Below, piece after piece: positions 1 to 7,651 of a stretch of DNA of 64,000 bases. A model generated the notes under the pieces. That model made no database searches, had not been told where the DNA came from, and saw nothing but the letters and a program-made list of their open reading frames with translations. The position numbers were made by a program, and so were the translations under genes. Source of the stretch: CAZQQN01 sp964595485 (GTDB lineage Bacteria; Bacteroidota; Bacteroidia; CAILMK01; CAYYUA01); NCBI GenBank assembly GCA_964595485.1, contig CAZQQN010000009.1, forward strand, positions 21,905 to 85,904. The letters run 5' to 3'. Position 1 is the first letter of the stretch. Each line of letters begins with the position of its first letter.

Positions 1-1
1 G

Positions 2-274
2 CATATTGATTGCCACCTGACACTACCTTGGTATGACCAATTGGAAGAGGTGCATAAAGAGGTGAATGCCCTTGAAAATCTGGTGAATGAAGCCATGGGA
101 AATAACGTGGAGCTATTTGTGCATGCTGACCCATGCCGCCCTATGTCCTGCCCCATTTGCACGCTGGAAAATTGTCCGGTTAGAAAACAGGTCTTCAAAG
201 AGCGATTACCCTGGCAGCTCAATAACCTACTACCTAATCAGCAACATCAATTTCACCACACCTTTGACCAATGA
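2..274 (+). CDS. C-terminal fragment of a cation diffusion facilitator transporter
   Basis: The reading frame is open from base 2, so the 5' part lies outside the window and only about 90 C-terminal residues are seen. They resemble the cytoplasmic tail of CDF-type metal/proton antiporters of Bacteroidota: a HIDCHLTLPWY strand, a helix (EEVHKEVNALENLV), a second strand (VELFVHADPC) and a cysteine-rich end (SCPIC, NCPVR). The cysteines and histidines could bind metal. No membrane segment is visible in this part, so the family call rests on recognition of the tail alone. It converges with the universal stress protein gene, and an inverted repeat lies between them. Confidence 0.6.
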   Translation, partial: HIDCHLTLPWYDQLEEVHKEVNALENLVNEAMGNNVELFVHADPCRPMSCPICTLENCPVRKQVFKERLPWQLNNLLPNQQHQFHHTFDQ

Positions 275-289
275 AGGGAAGATTAAGTA

Positions 290-353
290 AGGGGTACAAT
301 GACTTTACAGGACATTCTGCTAATAATCTGATCCAGGTTAGTCATTAACCCCT
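290..353. terminator. Inverted repeat between convergent genes, possible bidirectional terminator
   Basis: The arms AGGGGTACAATGACT (290-304) and AGTCATTAACCCCT (340-353) pair over 14 positions with one bulged base and enclose a 35-base loop. The repeat fills the gap between the CDF fragment (+) and the universal stress protein (-). No clear T run follows on either strand, so intrinsic termination is only a possibility. Confidence 0.35.
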
Positions 354-356
354 GAT

Positions 357-1190
357 TTATTCGTGGTAAGCAATCATGGGGACTTTGGTATGGAAAGCCA
401 TCTTCTTTGTTATACTTTGATGAAAGAGACTATTGAACATACCCCGTTTTTTCTTTTTAATAGCAATCAGCTTAACTCCATGTTCATCCACATAGCGATT
501 AACGCCATCTGCTACATCATCATCTTCACATACTTCAAATTCCAGTTTATCGTAGTCAATTTCTTTTTTGATCATTGATTTGAAGCTTTCTTCGTCTTGC
601 TTAGCTATGCTTTCACCTTCTTTATTGACATGCACCACTTTTATGGTAGCATTAAGGCGCGAAGCAAAATCCACCAATCCTTTTAGGGCTTCTATGTCAG
701 ACTCATCATAACTTGTGGCAAAAGCAATGTTATCAAGGCCCTTGTATTCGGATTGTTCAGGTACCGCTATGACTGGACGTTCGGCTTTATCAACTACGCT
801 GGAAGTAATGCTTCCAAAAATCACATCAGCAACACCGTTGATACCTTGCGTTCCCATTAAGATCATATCAGCTTCCTGTTCCTCGGCTACATTGAGAATT
901 TCTTCTACGGCAAAGCCTAACTTTGTACTGTATTCAAGGGGTATTTCTTCGGCCGTTCCCTTTTTAAGTACTTCATTTGCCAGTTTTTCCAGGCCATCAT
1001 TGGCTTCTTGTTCTGCCTCATCAATAGCTGTCTGATACATTCCTGCCGGCATTTCCGCATGGATATAGGGAATATGGTAAGTATGAAACATATGGATTTT
1101 AGCATCAACAGCTTTTGCCAGGTGATAAGCGTAGGCTAAGGCATTTTTGGCATTTTCCGAGAAATCGGTAGGAACTAATAGCTTATTCAT
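357..1190 (-). CDS. Universal stress protein, tandem UspA domains
   Basis: A 277-residue cytoplasmic protein with two UspA (PF00582-type) domains, about residues 1-145 and 152-277. The first begins MNKLLVPTDFSENA and contains the nucleotide-binding signature G-x2-G-x9-G-S (G113, G116, G126, S127), so ATP binding is expected there. The second domain has lost the glycine motif and is rich in lysine (KKKKRG), suggesting a structural or regulatory role. Tandem UspA proteins of this size are common in Bacteroidota. ATG start. It lies downstream of phoR on the same strand with a 107-base gap holding a weak hairpin, so it is probably transcribed separately. Its physiological role cannot be read from the sequence. 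Confidence 0.85.
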   Translation of the reverse strand: MNKLLVPTDFSENAKNALAYAYHLAKAVDAKIHMFHTYHIPYIHAEMPAGMYQTAIDEAEQEANDGLEKLANEVLKKGTAEEIPLEYSTKLGFAVEEILNVAEEQEADMILMGTQGINGVADVIFGSITSSVVDKAERPVIAVPEQSEYKGLDNIAFATSYDESDIEALKGLVDFASRLNATIKVVHVNKEGESIAKQDEESFKSMIKKEIDYDKLEFEVCEDDDVADGVNRYVDEHGVKLIAIKKKKRGMFNSLFHQSITKKMAFHTKVPMIAYHE

Positions 1191-1250
1191 AAGTGCTCAT
1201 TTTGGGCAAAAATCAGAAATTTTCCTCACAATTAGAAAAATACGGAAGCC

Positions 1251-1284
1251 TTAGCCGCTTTTAGCATAAGCTATTTCTGGCTAA
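1251..1284 (-). terminator. Weak hairpin downstream of phoR
   Basis: On the minus strand TTAGCC pairs with GGCTAA, with an inner TAGC/GCTA stem, followed further on by TATTTTTC. The structure is AT-rich and interrupted, so it is a weak candidate terminator for the phoBR unit. Confidence 0.25.
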
Positions 1285-1297
1285 TGACAAAGGTAAA

Positions 1298-2338
1298 TCA
1301 AGGCTTATCCAGCTGGAAATAGAAAACAGTGCCTTCCCCTACCTCACTGGCTACTTGAATATTTTTCCCGTGCGCTTCCAGGATGTGTTTCACAATAGAA
1401 AGCCCTAATCCAGTTCCTCCTTGCTCCCGGGATCTACTTTTATCTACCCGGTAAAACCGCTCAAATAAGCGCGGAAGGTGTTCTTCTGATATTCCTATGC
1501 CATTATCAGCAACTTCAACACTTACATGATCGTGATAGTCGTGTAAACGAATAGCTGTATAACCCCCTTCATGACCATATTTGATGGAATTACTCATCAA
1601 ATTTGTGAGGACTTGCCTTATACGTCCGATATCTCCTTTGGCAAAAATCCTGTTATCATCGCTGGGTTCTAATTGAAGACTTATCTGGCGTTCATTGGCT
1701 GTTATTTCCTGCGATTCAATTACGTCATTTGCTAAGCGTCTTATGTCAAATTTTTCAAATGAAAGTTTCAGTTCACCGGTTTCCAATTGAGAGATGGCCT
1801 CCAAATCTTCTACAATAGCCGAGAGTCGCTCTATATTCTTTACCGCTTTTTCAAGGTATTTTCTGTTAATATTGGTATCCTCCATACCACCTTCCAGTAA
1901 AGTGTGGACATAACCCTGGATATTAAAAATTGGCGTTTTCAACTCGTGGGAAACATTGCCTACAAACTCCCGGCGGTAGTTCTCGGCATTTTTAAGTTCC
2001 TGGATTTGCCCCTGGGTTTGTTCAGACCAGTTCATAAGTTCATGGTTTAAACGGTAAAAGATGTCATGATCAAGCTGAGCTTTAACGGGTTCCTCCCCTT
2101 GCCCCCTGGCTTTTTCTAAATTTCCGAAAACAGCGTTCATATGGTTTTTCAAATAGCGACCTATGATGAAATAACCCAAACAATACGATAAAAGGCCAAT
2201 CAATATGCCTGCAGCAATACTCCCAACCCCATAAAAGGGTTTAGAAAATTGTTGGATTAAGACTATTACAAGGATAGAAACTGCACCAGTTCCCAGGGAA
2301 AAGAAAATAAGGAGCTTTTGGGGGGTGAGTCTGCGCAT
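1298..2338 (-). CDS. phoR: PhoR-like sensor histidine kinase
   Basis: A 346-residue inner-membrane kinase that would autophosphorylate and pass phosphate to the adjacent regulator. Two membrane segments (about 8-29 and 38-60) are separated by a very short loop, so there is almost no periplasmic sensor domain. This matches phosphate kinases that sense through Pst and PhoU. HisKA carries the H box FVGNVSHELKTP with His131. HATPase_c carries the N box (NLMSNSIKYG), G1 (DNGIGI), F box (LFERFYR) and G2 (GTGLGLSI). It lies 63 bases downstream of the response regulator gene. The name phoR rests on domain layout plus the phosphate genes around it; kinases of this shape can serve other regulons. Confidence 0.85.
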   Translation of the reverse strand: MRRLTPQKLLIFFSLGTGAVSILVIVLIQQFSKPFYGVGSIAAGILIGLLSYCLGYFIIGRYLKNHMNAVFGNLEKARGQGEEPVKAQLDHDIFYRLNHELMNWSEQTQGQIQELKNAENYRREFVGNVSHELKTPIFNIQGYVHTLLEGGMEDTNINRKYLEKAVKNIERLSAIVEDLEAISQLETGELKLSFEKFDIRRLANDVIESQEITANERQISLQLEPSDDNRIFAKGDIGRIRQVLTNLMSNSIKYGHEGGYTAIRLHDYHDHVSVEVADNGIGISEEHLPRLFERFYRVDKSRSREQGGTGLGLSIVKHILEAHGKNIQVASEVGEGTVFYFQLDKP

Positions 2339-2401
2339 GAATCAATAACCTGGTTACCTGCTGATCAAAATTAAGGGAGAAGGAGAAAAAACCAGACCCT
2401 A

Positions 2402-3130
2402 TTATTTGTCCAGCTTATAGCCCACGCCTTTAACGGTTTTTATGTAATCTTCCCCAATCTTTTCCCGTAATTTCCTTACGTGAACATCGATTGTCCGGTC
2501 ACCCACTATGATATCATCATCCCATACATTCTCAAGGATCTCATCCCGGCTAAAAACCCGACCAGGCCTGTTGGCAAAAAGAAGTAAGATTTCAAACTCT
2601 TTTCGGGGAAGGAAAATTTCTTCACCAGCCTTGTATACCAAATATTCCTCTTTATTGATAAGCAATTCGCCTGCTTGAACAGTGTTTGATTTCTCACTTT
2701 TCATGACCCGCCTTAACAAACCTTTTACACGGCTAGTCAGGACTTTGGGCTTAATAGGTTTTTTGATATAATCATCAGCCCCAACATCAAAACCAGCTAT
2801 TTGCGAATAATCCTCATTGCGAGCTGTTAAAAAGGCGATCATGGTTTCACTTAAATTGGAAATTTTGCGGATTTCCTGGCAAGTCTCTATTCCATCCATG
2901 TCAGGCATCATAATGTCAAGAATAATCAGGTGCGGAAAGGCTTCCTGGGCAATCTGTATAGCATCTTTTCCATTATAAGCTGTGGTCACGGAGTAACCTT
3001 CCTTTTCAAGGTTGTATTGCAGAATCTCCACGATATCAGGCTCATCATCTACTACGAGGATTTTAACAGCTTTATTGTTCATGGCTTGAAAACTTTGGTT
3101 ATTGCTTTCCTTAGCTGGTGAATTTATCAT
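2402..3130 (-). CDS. phoB: PhoB-like OmpR-family response regulator
   Basis: A receiver domain (acidic pair VVDDE, phospho-acceptor Asp72 in LIILDIMMPD, Lys in the IKKPIKP segment) is followed by an OmpR/PhoB-type winged helix. The latter has the recognition region DRTIDVHVRKLREKIG and ends in KGVGYKLDK. The protein has 242 residues from the ATG at 3130. A second ATG at 3082 would give the usual family length, beginning MNNKAVKILVVDDE, and is an equally good start; neither has a clear Shine-Dalgarno. The gene begins 24 bases after the TBDR stop, so it probably belongs to the lipoprotein-TBDR-phoB-phoR unit. The likely Pho boxes before that unit (about 7456-7494) would then give positive autoregulation. 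Confidence 0.88.
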   Translation of the reverse strand: MINSPAKESNNQSFQAMNNKAVKILVVDDEPDIVEILQYNLEKEGYSVTTAYNGKDAIQIAQEAFPHLIILDIMMPDMDGIETCQEIRKISNLSETMIAFLTARNEDYSQIAGFDVGADDYIKKPIKPKVLTSRVKGLLRRVMKSEKSNTVQAGELLINKEEYLVYKAGEEIFLPRKEFEILLLFANRPGRVFSRDEILENVWDDDIIVGDRTIDVHVRKLREKIGEDYIKTVKGVGYKLDK

Positions 3131-3154
3131 TTTTCTAACTTTTTATCTTACTTA

Positions 3155-6031
3155 TTAAAATTCATAACCAAAACTTAAACTAAAAGACCGGCCCGGAAAC
3201 TTCCGGCTAAAGTATTGGTTTTCCGCTTCGTAAGCTTGAAACCACTTAGCCCGGTCGTCATTCAGAACGTTACTTGCTTTTAAACCAAGTTTTAGTTGAT
3301 CAGATTTACCCAATGTTTTACTGATGTTAAACTTGATATTGTGGAAAGGCTCAGTATAAACATCCGGCCTGTAACCAACCCCAACAATATGCAAAGTTCT
3401 ACCCTGAACGTTATAGTAAGCAGCTGCCTCAATCCCTGCCGATTCATTGGTGTAACCAAAACCAGCATTCACAATATAAGGTGCCTGACCGGCCATTTGA
3501 CGCGAGTCATTCACTGTTTTACCCTCTCGGGCATTTTTTTCCCTGCTTTTAAATTCATTTGGTCCTATATTGATTCGTGACCTATTAAGGGTGAAATTAC
3601 CATTGAAAGAAAAGTTACTCAATGAACGGGCAATGCCGCTTAAGCTTTGGCGCAGCTCAAACTCTATTCCAAGAATACTGCCATCGCCAACATTCCTGGG
3701 TTGAATATTATTTTTAGCCTTTAAGTACTGAACCTTCTCAATGGGATTATCAAAGCTTTTGTAGAAGCCTGTAATGGAAATCATTTGGTTGCCTTGTTGA
3801 AACCACTCCCACCGGAGATCAAAATTACTAATGCGGGTTGGGGTCAGCTCACCATCCCATATAACTTCCCCGCCAGGGGTTTTATCTGGCACAAACCCGC
3901 CAATATAAGTTCTACCTGTGATAGGGTCAAAAATGGTAGCTTTAGAAGCTTCTCTGAATGATGGGCGGGCGATCGTTCGTGAGTAGGAAGCCCTTAAATT
4001 TTTGTCAGGCGTGAGCTCATAGGTAAAACTGACAGATGGAAAAAGGTTTATGTTATCTATAAACTTTTCATTCCGAATTTCTTGGTCAGAAACCGGGTCG
4101 ATACCGCTGTAACGCTGAGTATACTTCTCAGCCCTTAAACCAATGACGGTATTCAAGCGCTTGAAAGGCATCAACTCATTGGTAATATAAGCAGCAGGTT
4201 TGTTTATTGTTGACTCATACTTATTGGGATTATTAGGAAGAAAATTAGGACTGTAAATAGTTCCCTGCTTATTATTCTGAGACCATAAATTTTTGTCCAT
4301 CATGATTTGTTCAGGCGAGCTTTGGGTAATTTCAACATTTTTTTTGGGGACTATTTGAAACGCCTGGATCTCGTAATTCCGCTTTTTATAAGTATAAGAG
4401 CCTCCAAACTTGAATTTTGCATCCCTTCCATTAAATCCATATTCCCGGGTAATATTCAGTTGGCCTTGGTAATTTACCTCATTCAGATACCGCCAGATAC
4501 GCTGTGGTATTCCTGATTCACTGCCTACAGTAAAGCCTTCACCATCTACCCTTATCCTCGAGTAACGTATATCCGGCGCGGTGCTATTCGAAAAAGTGGG
4601 GGAAGCCCGCCAATTAACTTTCCATGAGCCACCATCTGTTGTATGGGTACCACTTAGCAGCAAGTTTGTCATATCCCGCTGCGTATACTCAAGGTTATGT
4701 TGTTTGGCTTTGAAATTAGAACCTTGATCAGCGCCTGTGTAATCATAAAGGCCGGTTTTTTTCTCACCGTTCTGAATTCTTAAAACATTGATTTTATATT
4801 TGGAAAGGTCAGTCTTAACACTAAAACCCCCCAAACCAGCTATGAGAACATTATTTACTCCATATTCCCCTTCTTGAAGCTCACGGCCATCTAACTCATA
4901 ATCAGAGGGATCTTCTGGCTTACCATAGAAATTGAACTGAACAGAGTCGTAATATTGGGTTGAATTCTCGTATGATAAGGCCAAGTTATAGCCAATATCA
5001 ACTTCACCTGATTCTACCTGGTTACCATAAGAAACGGAAAAGCTTCCGTCCATAAAGCTTCTTCCCCTTTTTGCCGATAAGTTTGGGTTAAAATCGTTCA
5101 AAATGGATTCATATTGCTCAGCATCTTCTCCACCGGAAAACGCATCTACAAAAGTTGGTATATCTTCTCTTTTGTTGGTCGGAATGGCACGCGTTCCATC
5201 GTCAAAACCAAGAAAATCGGTTTTTCCACCTTCATAAGTTAAGTAATTGTCATTGAAGTGCATTGATGGATTAAAGCCAAAACCTACTGAAATATTAAAA
5301 GTTTCCTCTGCCGGGAAATCTTTAGTCGCAATATTAATAAGGCCGCCGGCAAAATTGGCAGGCTGATTCGCGGAAAAAGTCTTTGAGACCACCATATTGG
5401 ATAAAACATTGGTGGGAAAAATATCCATCTGTAAAGCATTCCGGTTGGGATCCAAACCAGGTACACTCACGCCGTTGAGAGTCGAGTTGGTATAACGACC
5501 TCCTAACCCTCTCACATATACATATTTTCCTTTGATAACCGAAACACCAGTAATCCGCTTCATGGCAGAAGCAGCATTACCATCTCCGGTTTTCTTGAAT
5601 CGTTCTGCGGATATCCCATCAAGCATTTTAGTGGATTGTTTTTTAAGAGACAGCATGGCTTTTTCGTTATTATTAACACGCTCTGCACTAACAACCACCT
5701 CTTTTAAAGCACTGGAGTCTTTGGCCATTTGCAGTTTTCCAAGGAAATTTACGTTTCCCTTTCTTACCTTAATATCCTTTACAATCCTTTTATTTAAAGA
5801 CACATGGGTGAGGCGCAGGTTATATTTTCCTGGTTTGACATCTACTTCAAAACGACCTTCCAAATCAGTAGCATCCCCTTTCGTAGTTTTTTTAACATGA
5901 ACATTAGCACCAATAACCGGCTCACCATTGGATGATTTTACGATTGTACCACGAATTTTTCCGGTTTGTGCATCCATTTCAAAAAAAGTAAGGAGCAATA
6001 CTAATAATGAGAGGAAGGTGCAGATTTTCAT
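3155..6031 (-). CDS. TonB-dependent receptor, PhoBR-linked
   Basis: A 958-residue outer-membrane receptor. Signal peptide residues 1-21 (ending FFEMDAQ) precede a carboxypeptidase-regulatory-like domain (about 25-105) and a plug domain (about 135-245, with VYVRGLGGRYTNSTLNG and FAGGLINIATKD). A long beta-barrel follows, ending in FSLSFGYEF with the terminal Phe expected of an outer-membrane beta signal. Such receptors take up large or scarce substrates using TonB energy. The gene lies between the beta-helix lipoprotein and phoB on one strand, with 24 bases before phoB, which points to a phosphate-containing ligand; the ligand itself cannot be read from the sequence. A GC-rich hairpin just upstream may tune its expression relative to the lipoprotein gene. 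Confidence 0.88.
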   Translation of the reverse strand: MKICTFLSLLVLLLTFFEMDAQTGKIRGTIVKSSNGEPVIGANVHVKKTTKGDATDLEGRFEVDVKPGKYNLRLTHVSLNKRIVKDIKVRKGNVNFLGKLQMAKDSSALKEVVVSAERVNNNEKAMLSLKKQSTKMLDGISAERFKKTGDGNAASAMKRITGVSVIKGKYVYVRGLGGRYTNSTLNGVSVPGLDPNRNALQMDIFPTNVLSNMVVSKTFSANQPANFAGGLINIATKDFPAEETFNISVGFGFNPSMHFNDNYLTYEGGKTDFLGFDDGTRAIPTNKREDIPTFVDAFSGGEDAEQYESILNDFNPNLSAKRGRSFMDGSFSVSYGNQVESGEVDIGYNLALSYENSTQYYDSVQFNFYGKPEDPSDYELDGRELQEGEYGVNNVLIAGLGGFSVKTDLSKYKINVLRIQNGEKKTGLYDYTGADQGSNFKAKQHNLEYTQRDMTNLLLSGTHTTDGGSWKVNWRASPTFSNSTAPDIRYSRIRVDGEGFTVGSESGIPQRIWRYLNEVNYQGQLNITREYGFNGRDAKFKFGGSYTYKKRNYEIQAFQIVPKKNVEITQSSPEQIMMDKNLWSQNNKQGTIYSPNFLPNNPNKYESTINKPAAYITNELMPFKRLNTVIGLRAEKYTQRYSGIDPVSDQEIRNEKFIDNINLFPSVSFTYELTPDKNLRASYSRTIARPSFREASKATIFDPITGRTYIGGFVPDKTPGGEVIWDGELTPTRISNFDLRWEWFQQGNQMISITGFYKSFDNPIEKVQYLKAKNNIQPRNVGDGSILGIEFELRQSLSGIARSLSNFSFNGNFTLNRSRINIGPNEFKSREKNAREGKTVNDSRQMAGQAPYIVNAGFGYTNESAGIEAAAYYNVQGRTLHIVGVGYRPDVYTEPFHNIKFNISKTLGKSDQLKLGLKASNVLNDDRAKWFQAYEAENQYFSRKFPGRSFSLSFGYEF

Positions 6032-6068
6032 TAATTATTCTTTGTTTAATTCTACAATTTCAAATAAG

Positions 6069-6098
6069 AAGCCCGCAGGAAAGTATCCTTGCGGGCTT
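6069..6098 (-). terminator. Hairpin between lipoprotein and TBDR genes
   Basis: AAGCCCGCA and TGCGGGCTT form a perfect 9-bp stem, extended inward by GGA/TCC across a one-base bulge. It lies after the lipoprotein stop and before the TBDR start on the minus strand. Only a short T-containing stretch (CTTATTTG) follows, so it may be an attenuating terminator or an mRNA-stabilising hairpin inside the unit. Confidence 0.5.
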
Positions 6099-6123
6099 AT
6101 TAAAATTTAAGTCAATCCTCAGT

Positions 6124-7398
6124 TTAAAAATCACTTAATTCACCTGCTTTGCCGGCCCAAGTCCATTGCATAGGTTCAGGGTTGGCGCCAACTGACGGAG
6201 AAGAAACAATAGAAGCGTTTGGTTCTTTTTCCTCAAAGCAATCACTTCCTTCTCCATCATAGACAAAGATTTCGTCAATAGTCGTATTTCCATCACTTAG
6301 ATGATCCACATTGAATTCAAGGCTTGATAGTTCAACCCTTTCGTCTCCGGAACCACTGGTATAATTTTCACAAATTTCTTTCTCATCAAACTCGAAATCA
6401 GAGGTTTGTCCATAGTTAAAGAAATAAAGGTTCTTAAGGACACAAGCGGCGTCATCCCTTAAATCCGCATATTCGTTAGAATTGGTGCCATCTTCGTTAT
6501 ACCCTTTCAAGCTTCCGTTTTGCAGGGTATAGAGTCCGGTTTTGGATCCTTCCGGGCCATCCAGCTCCAAGCCGTGGTCTGATTGAGACCCCTCAATAGC
6601 TATAAAATTATCAATGGTCCCTTTAAAAGCTTGGTCCATGTCATAAGCATCATCAGCTTGGTTCCAAACTACAGTATTTTTTACCTCAGCATTACCGCCA
6701 AAGCATTCGATGCCGTCATCTTGGTTAGCTACCACTTCAACATTTTCTACGGTAGTTTCTTTACCGCAACCGGCTAGTGTTAATCCATTGATTTCATTGC
6801 CTTCCCCAATATTGGCTCCACCATGGCGGATAGATACATATTTTAAAGTACCTGCATTGTGACTAGGGTCACTTCCTCCATATTGCCCGGTTTCGTCACT
6901 GGCAGGTATCCCTTCGAATTGAATGGTTTCCGCTCTTGCTGAAATAGGAGCACTCCCCAAGAGAACAACGCCTCCCCAGAATCCATTTTGATTCGGGCTC
7001 AAATTAGGGCTTTCTACTTGCCCTTGTTCAATTTCATCCGCTACAGTGGTAAATATAATAGGATTCTCTGGCTCACCTTCAGCCATGATCTTACCATCAG
7101 TCGCCACTACAAGAGCAGTGGCATTAGAACCTGTGCCAGCTTCACCCTTGATGATAGTACCAGGCTCAATAGTAAGCGTAGCACCATTTGTAACGGAAAT
7201 CCTGTCCGCTAATTTGTAAACTTTTCCACTCTTCCATGTTTGGTCACTCGTTACATTGCTTTTTACAGTCAATGTTGAAAGGTCAATGTCATCAGCCGGA
7301 TCTTCCGGAGGTGGTACTTCTTCATCATCACCACATGACATTAAGCCAAAGATTAAAAGCGATACAAGTAATAAGTTTAACTTTCTCATTGTTTTCAT
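6124..7398 (-). CDS. Surface-type lipoprotein, right-handed beta-helix-like
   Basis: A 424-residue exported lipoprotein. The signal peptide ends in a lipobox (LMSC) and the mature N-terminus reads CGDDEE. An acidic run directly after the lipid cysteine resembles the surface-export signal of Bacteroidota lipoproteins, so surface exposure is inferred. The body has repeating short strands with turns (VTNGATLTIEPGTIIKG, AVKNTVVWNQADDAYDMDQ) as in parallel beta-helix proteins. The pairing with a downstream TBDR resembles SusC/SusD-like partnerships, although this is not a SusD fold. ATG at 7398, with a second ATG at 7389 giving MRKLNLL. An array of 11-bp-spaced TTAA repeats lies about 60-95 bases upstream, suggesting phosphate control. 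No catalytic residues could be assigned. Confidence 0.7.
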   Translation of the reverse strand: MKTMRKLNLLLVSLLIFGLMSCGDDEEVPPPEDPADDIDLSTLTVKSNVTSDQTWKSGKVYKLADRISVTNGATLTIEPGTIIKGEAGTGSNATALVVATDGKIMAEGEPENPIIFTTVADEIEQGQVESPNLSPNQNGFWGGVVLLGSAPISARAETIQFEGIPASDETGQYGGSDPSHNAGTLKYVSIRHGGANIGEGNEINGLTLAGCGKETTVENVEVVANQDDGIECFGGNAEVKNTVVWNQADDAYDMDQAFKGTIDNFIAIEGSQSDHGLELDGPEGSKTGLYTLQNGSLKGYNEDGTNSNEYADLRDDAACVLKNLYFFNYGQTSDFEFDEKEICENYTSGSGDERVELSSLEFNVDHLSDGNTTIDEIFVYDGEGSDCFEEKEPNASIVSSPSVGANPEPMQWTWAGKAGELSDF

Positions 7399-7455
7399 TT
7401 TTTGTTCTAAGTTTAAAATGCGTCTTAATTTTCTGCTGCAAAAAAAGACTACTTA

Positions 7456-7494
7456 TTTAAAGCCCTTGTTAAAACCAGTTTAAGTTAATGTTAA
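7456..7494 (-). promoter_or_regulatory. Putative Pho box array upstream of the lipoprotein-TBDR-phoBR unit
   Basis: Read on the minus strand, four hexamers occur at exact 11-bp steps: TTAACA (7494-7489), TTAAAC (7483-7478), TTAACA (7472-7467) and TTTAAA (7461-7456). An extra TTAAC lies between the first two. Direct repeats with one-helical-turn spacing are what OmpR/PhoB-family dimers bind, and TTAACA is the Bacillus PhoP consensus. The array starts about 57 bases before the lipoprotein ATG. No exact TAnnTTTG element follows it. Because TTAA is self-complementary, it could also act on the divergent thioredoxin-like gene. Confidence 0.55.
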
Positions 7495-7586
7495 CTTAGT
7501 AAAAGAATGAGCTCATACCCCTTTTTCGAGGTTAGAAACAGTCCCTTTAAAGGCTATTTTAATTAGGCAGTAATACTGAAGTAATC

Positions 7587-7618
7587 TTGGGCAGTCTGAT
7601 AGAAAAGCTGTAGCTTTG
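7587..7618 (+). promoter_or_regulatory. Bacteroidota-type promoter for the first thioredoxin-like gene
   Basis: TTG (7587-7589), a 21-base spacer and TAGCTTTG (7611-7618) match the -33 and -7 elements of the housekeeping sigma factor in this phylum. The element lies 33 bases before the ATG at 7652. Confidence 0.5.
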
Positions 7619-7651
7619 GTATCCTTAAATAACCGTTAAACACTTAGTCGT

